Assembly (NCBI GenBank): GCA_025935475.1
Contig: JAICVE010000018.1
Coordinates: 1-14,951 of the forward strand
DNA length: 14,951 bases
Source: Nitrospira sp.
GTDB lineage: Bacteria > Nitrospirota > Nitrospiria > Nitrospirales > Nitrospiraceae
Reading direction: 5' to 3'
A program made the position numbers and the translations under genes. Positions 13,902 through 14,951 of this stretch are shown here, piece after piece. The notes beneath the pieces were generated by a model. The model was not told the origin of the DNA and made no database searches. It saw nothing but the letters and a program-made list of their open reading frames with translations. The first letter of the stretch is position 1, and the number at the start of each line of letters is the position of its first letter.

Positions 13902-14042
13902 GCGATGGGTGAACCCGCATGCCTTATCGCCGCTTGGCTCCGCAAACTCGTTCCGTTTGAGACTTCGTCTAAACGGACCTTCGAACACTGCGTCTCGCCA
14001 TCGCGTCACGCGACCGCATCGACAAGGCATGCGACCCATCGC
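13902..14042. repeat. 141-bp palindromic element, unexplained
   Basis: The outer arms pair over GCGATGGGT (13902-13910) with ACCCATCGC (14034-14042), then GCATGCCTT (13917-13925) with AAGGCATGC (14024-14032), then TCG with CGA. There is a six-to-one base asymmetry and one mismatch. Inside are two further hairpins: TCCGTTT-G-AGAC with GTCTAAACGGA around TTC (13952-13977), and TCGCG with CGCGA around TCA (14001-14013). It begins 25 bp after the WD40 stop and has no T-run. It could be a structured RNA, a MITE or REP-like repeat, or a recombination site; I cannot tell which. Confidence 0.6.
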
Positions 14043-14085
14043 AAGTCGCAGCAAGCTCCACCATCCACCCCTTCACTTATAGAAG

Positions 14086-14120
14086 AAGAGGCGACAGGCG
14101 TTCCACGCCGGTCGCCTCTT
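14086..14120. terminator. Bidirectional hairpin terminator between convergent genes
   Basis: AAGAGGCGAC (14086-14095) and GTCGCCTCTT (14111-14120) form a perfect 10-bp stem, continued after one mismatch by GGCG/CGCC around a 5-nt loop. It lies between the convergent WD40 gene and sigma-54 regulator, 24 nt after the latter's stop. T-rich sequence follows on the minus strand. Confidence 0.75.
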
Positions 14121-14144
14121 GTGGTTCTTCGTACCTATTCAGCT

Positions 14145-14951
14145 CTATTTTTGATCTTCTTCTTCGGGCTCGTCTTTCGCGGAGGGGATGCCGTAGCGTT
14201 TGCATTTCTCCCAGAGCGCTTTTCGAGAGAGCCCCAGGATCTTTGATGCGGTCGTGCGGCTGCCTTCCACCCTTTCCAGCACCGAGAGGATGTACTCCTT
14301 CTCGAACTCTTCCCGCGCCGCCATGAGCGAATTCAATGGGCGCTCCGCTTTTTTTTGTCCCGTCAAACCTTCGCTACAAAATCCACACGTGTCTTGAGGG
14401 ACGCCCCCGGTGAAGGGACAGGTCTGAAAGCCGCACAAGTCCTGTGGCTGCACTGGTTCGCGGTCGCGCCCCAGCGCCACGGCCCGCTCGACCATGTTCT
14501 CGAGTTCCCGCACGTTGCCGGGGAACGAATAGCGCAGGAGCAGTTCCCGTGAGGCAGGCGAAAAGCCCTTCAGCTTCTTGTTCATCTTGACCGAACAGCT
14601 CTGCAGTACGTGGTCGGCGATGACCATGATGTCTTCCTGCCGCTTTCTCAACGGTGGAATCACGACCTGGACGACGTTCAAGCGGTAGAATAAATCCTCG
14701 CGGAACCGTCCCATCGACACTTCTTTGCGCAAATCCTTTTGCGTGGCGCACACCAGACGGACATCGACGTCGATGGTCTCGTTGCCCCCGACCCGCTCGA
14801 ATTTGCGTTCCTGCAGCACCCGCAGCAGCTTGACCTGTACGACCGGGGAAATCTCACCAATTTCGTCGAGAAACAGCGTGCCACGATGTGCTAACTCGAA
14901 CCGCCCTCGCCGCTGCCGCAAGGCGCCGGTGAACGCGCCCTTTTCATGACC
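14145..14951 (-). CDS. Sigma-54-dependent transcriptional activator, C-terminal part (cut by right edge)
   Basis: 268 residues of an enhancer-binding protein, open to the right edge. The fragment starts inside the AAA+ domain with G-A-F-T-G-A (5-10), the loop that contacts sigma-54. It continues with the Walker B-like L-F-L-D-E-I-G-E (26-33), F-R-E-D-L-F-Y-R-L-N-V (83-93) with its arginine-finger region, and P-G-N-V-R-E-L (144-150). A Fis-type helix-turn-helix lies at about 230-255. Between AAA+ and DNA-binding domain is an unusual linker with C173, C178, C189 and C192 (CX4CX10CX2C). The true start and the sensor domain are outside the window; the TTG at 14921 is not a start. It may control nearby genes, but no convincing sigma-54 promoter (GG-N10-GC) was found in the intergenic regions examined here. 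Confidence 0.92.
   Translation of the reverse strand, partial: GHEKGAFTGALRQRRGRFELAHRGTLFLDEIGEISPVVQVKLLRVLQERKFERVGGNETIDVDVRLVCATQKDLRKEVSMGRFREDLFYRLNVVQVVIPPLRKRQEDIMVIADHVLQSCSVKMNKKLKGFSPASRELLLRYSFPGNVRELENMVERAVALGRDREPVQPQDLCGFQTCPFTGGVPQDTCGFCSEGLTGQKKAERPLNSLMAAREEFEKEYILSVLERVEGSRTTASKILGLSRKALWEKCKRYGIPSAKDEPEEEDQK

Noticed and set aside
13825..14246. Plus-strand open frames after the WD40 gene.
   Set aside because: They run through the palindromic element and the terminator, and into the antisense of the sigma-54 regulator; composition is Arg/Ser/His-rich as expected by chance.

Overview
The window looks like chromosomal DNA of a Nitrospira-type bacterium (Nitrospirota; nitrite oxidiser or comammox relative). 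This rests on gene content, not on any search. It has two periplasmic gamma-type haem b subunits of the kind paired with DMSO-reductase-family enzymes (ethylbenzene dehydrogenase / NxrC type), a TorD/NarJ-like chaperone, a four-cluster ferredoxin, TatA, and tandem multihaem c-type cytochromes, all in GC-rich, tightly packed DNA. No RNA gene, insertion sequence or CRISPR array was seen.

Layout. Everything from the left edge to about 12.6 kb is on the minus strand, so transcription runs right to left. The rightmost minus-strand block holds an unrecognised HExxH/CxxC protein (11577-12575), a 4x[4Fe-4S] ferredoxin (10907-11503), the TorD-like chaperone (9720-10682) and an NxrC-like subunit (8683-9636). 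A strong perfect-stem terminator follows at 8593-8623. The next block starts with a cobalamin-type radical SAM protein (6686-8467). It continues through a polytopic membrane protein, a TPR protein, TatA, a six-repeat NHL protein, a second NxrC-like protein, a PDZ protein, a five-haem cytochrome c and, cut by the left edge, another multihaem cytochrome c. Gaps in this block are mostly 12-70 nt. Sigma-70-like promoters can be read upstream of TorD, the radical SAM gene, the membrane protein and the HExxH gene. A weaker one lies upstream of the second NxrC-like gene.

A divergent plus-strand gene at 12782-13876 encodes a seven-repeat WD40 protein. It is followed by an unexplained, heavily palindromic 141-bp element (13902-14042) and a bidirectional hairpin terminator (14086-14120). 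At the right edge is the C-terminal part of a minus-strand sigma-54 activator (14145-14951), with GAFTGA motif, Fis-type helix-turn-helix and an unusual four-cysteine linker.

How it may work together (inference). TorD would mature, and TatA help export, a molybdenum enzyme whose catalytic alpha and iron-sulfur beta subunits are not in this window. The NxrC-like haem b subunits and multihaem cytochromes would carry its electrons in the periplasm. The NHL, TPR and WD40 proteins show no signal peptide and look like cytoplasmic scaffolds or assembly factors. Orphan gamma subunits apart from the catalytic genes fit my recollection that nxrC candidates in Nitrospira lie apart from nxrAB.
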